From: Synechococcus sp. UW179A
Lineage (GTDB): Bacteria; Cyanobacteriota; Cyanobacteriia; PCC-6307; Cyanobiaceae
Assembly: GCF_900473965.1 (NCBI RefSeq)
Contig: NZ_UCNJ01000012.1
Span: 372,001 to 436,000, forward strand
DNA length: 64,000 nt
Reading direction: 5' to 3'
Shown: positions 63,956-64,000 of the stretch, in pieces
Position numbering within the stretch: position 1 is the first letter of the stretch
Layout: each line of letters opens with the position of its first letter
Position numbers and translations under genes: made by a program
Notes under the pieces: generated by a model
What the model was told of the DNA's origin: nothing
Seen by the model: the letters and a program-made list of their open reading frames with translations, nothing else
The model's database searches: none

Positions 63956-64000
63956 TAGGACACCTGTCCGTGATATCGGGCCAGAGTAGAAGGAGCACTG

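Overview
The window looks like a piece of a marine picocyanobacterial chromosome (Synechococcus or Cyanobium type). The evidence is geranylgeranyl reductase ChlP, ferredoxin-type sulfite reductase, the cyanobacterial cytochrome maturation protein CcsA, a DevBCA exporter, a glucosylglycerol-phosphate phosphatase and a family of Nif11-leader peptides of the prochlorosin kind. Conserved housekeeping genes lie at about 1-2200, 16400-31400 and 41700-64000. Two more AT-rich, accessory stretches interrupt them at about 2200-16400 and 31400-41700. All family assignments come from reading motifs in the translations; no database search was run.

Region 1 (1-2500) has a partial glucosylglycerol-phosphate phosphatase, a glutathione S-transferase, a SemiSWEET sugar transporter and a small unknown gene. 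Region 2 (2900-15900) is the main discovery candidate: a ribosomal peptide (RiPP) locus. An overlapping minus-strand operon encodes a YcaO cyclodehydratase with a fused leader-binding domain, a SagB/ThcOx-type dehydrogenase and a short cytochrome P450. Upstream on the same strand lie eight precursor genes with nitrile-hydratase-like (NHLP) leaders and Ser/Thr/Cys/Gly/Ala-rich cores, arranged as four alternating pairs, one of them frameshifted. A 58-residue leader-only gene follows. Divergently transcribed is an 832-residue LanM-type dehydratase with no recognisable cyclase zinc site. Together these predict a peptide with azol(in)es and dehydroamino acids but no enzyme-made lanthionine rings, perhaps oxidised further. 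No protease or exporter is present.

Region 3 (16400-31500) holds a conserved cyanobacterial protein, a YhaN/YhaO (SbcC/SbcD-like) pair, a NahK-like kinase, membrane proteins, a DOMON-like protein, a lipoprotein transglycosylase and the metY-metA methionine pair. Region 4 (31800-41700) holds small unknown genes, a TPR protein, an RTX-like repeat protein and seven Nif11-leader precursors with highly variable tails. Six of the seven have a -10 element at an identical distance from ATG, and five of those also share an upstream box; the RTX-like gene has the -10 at the same distance. A fragment resembling an integrase N-terminus marks the right edge.

Region 5 (41700-64000) is core genome: ccsA, an lptF-lptB-lptA-like lipopolysaccharide export block, a DUF309 gene, typA, a VanY-like peptidase, chlP, glyS, sir, a VanX-like dipeptidase, recG, an unknown gene, tsf and rpsB (the latter with a possible pseudoknotted leader), a family-2 glycosyltransferase, a tiny basic protein and devA-devC-devB. 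No tRNA, rRNA, CRISPR array or intact insertion sequence was seen.
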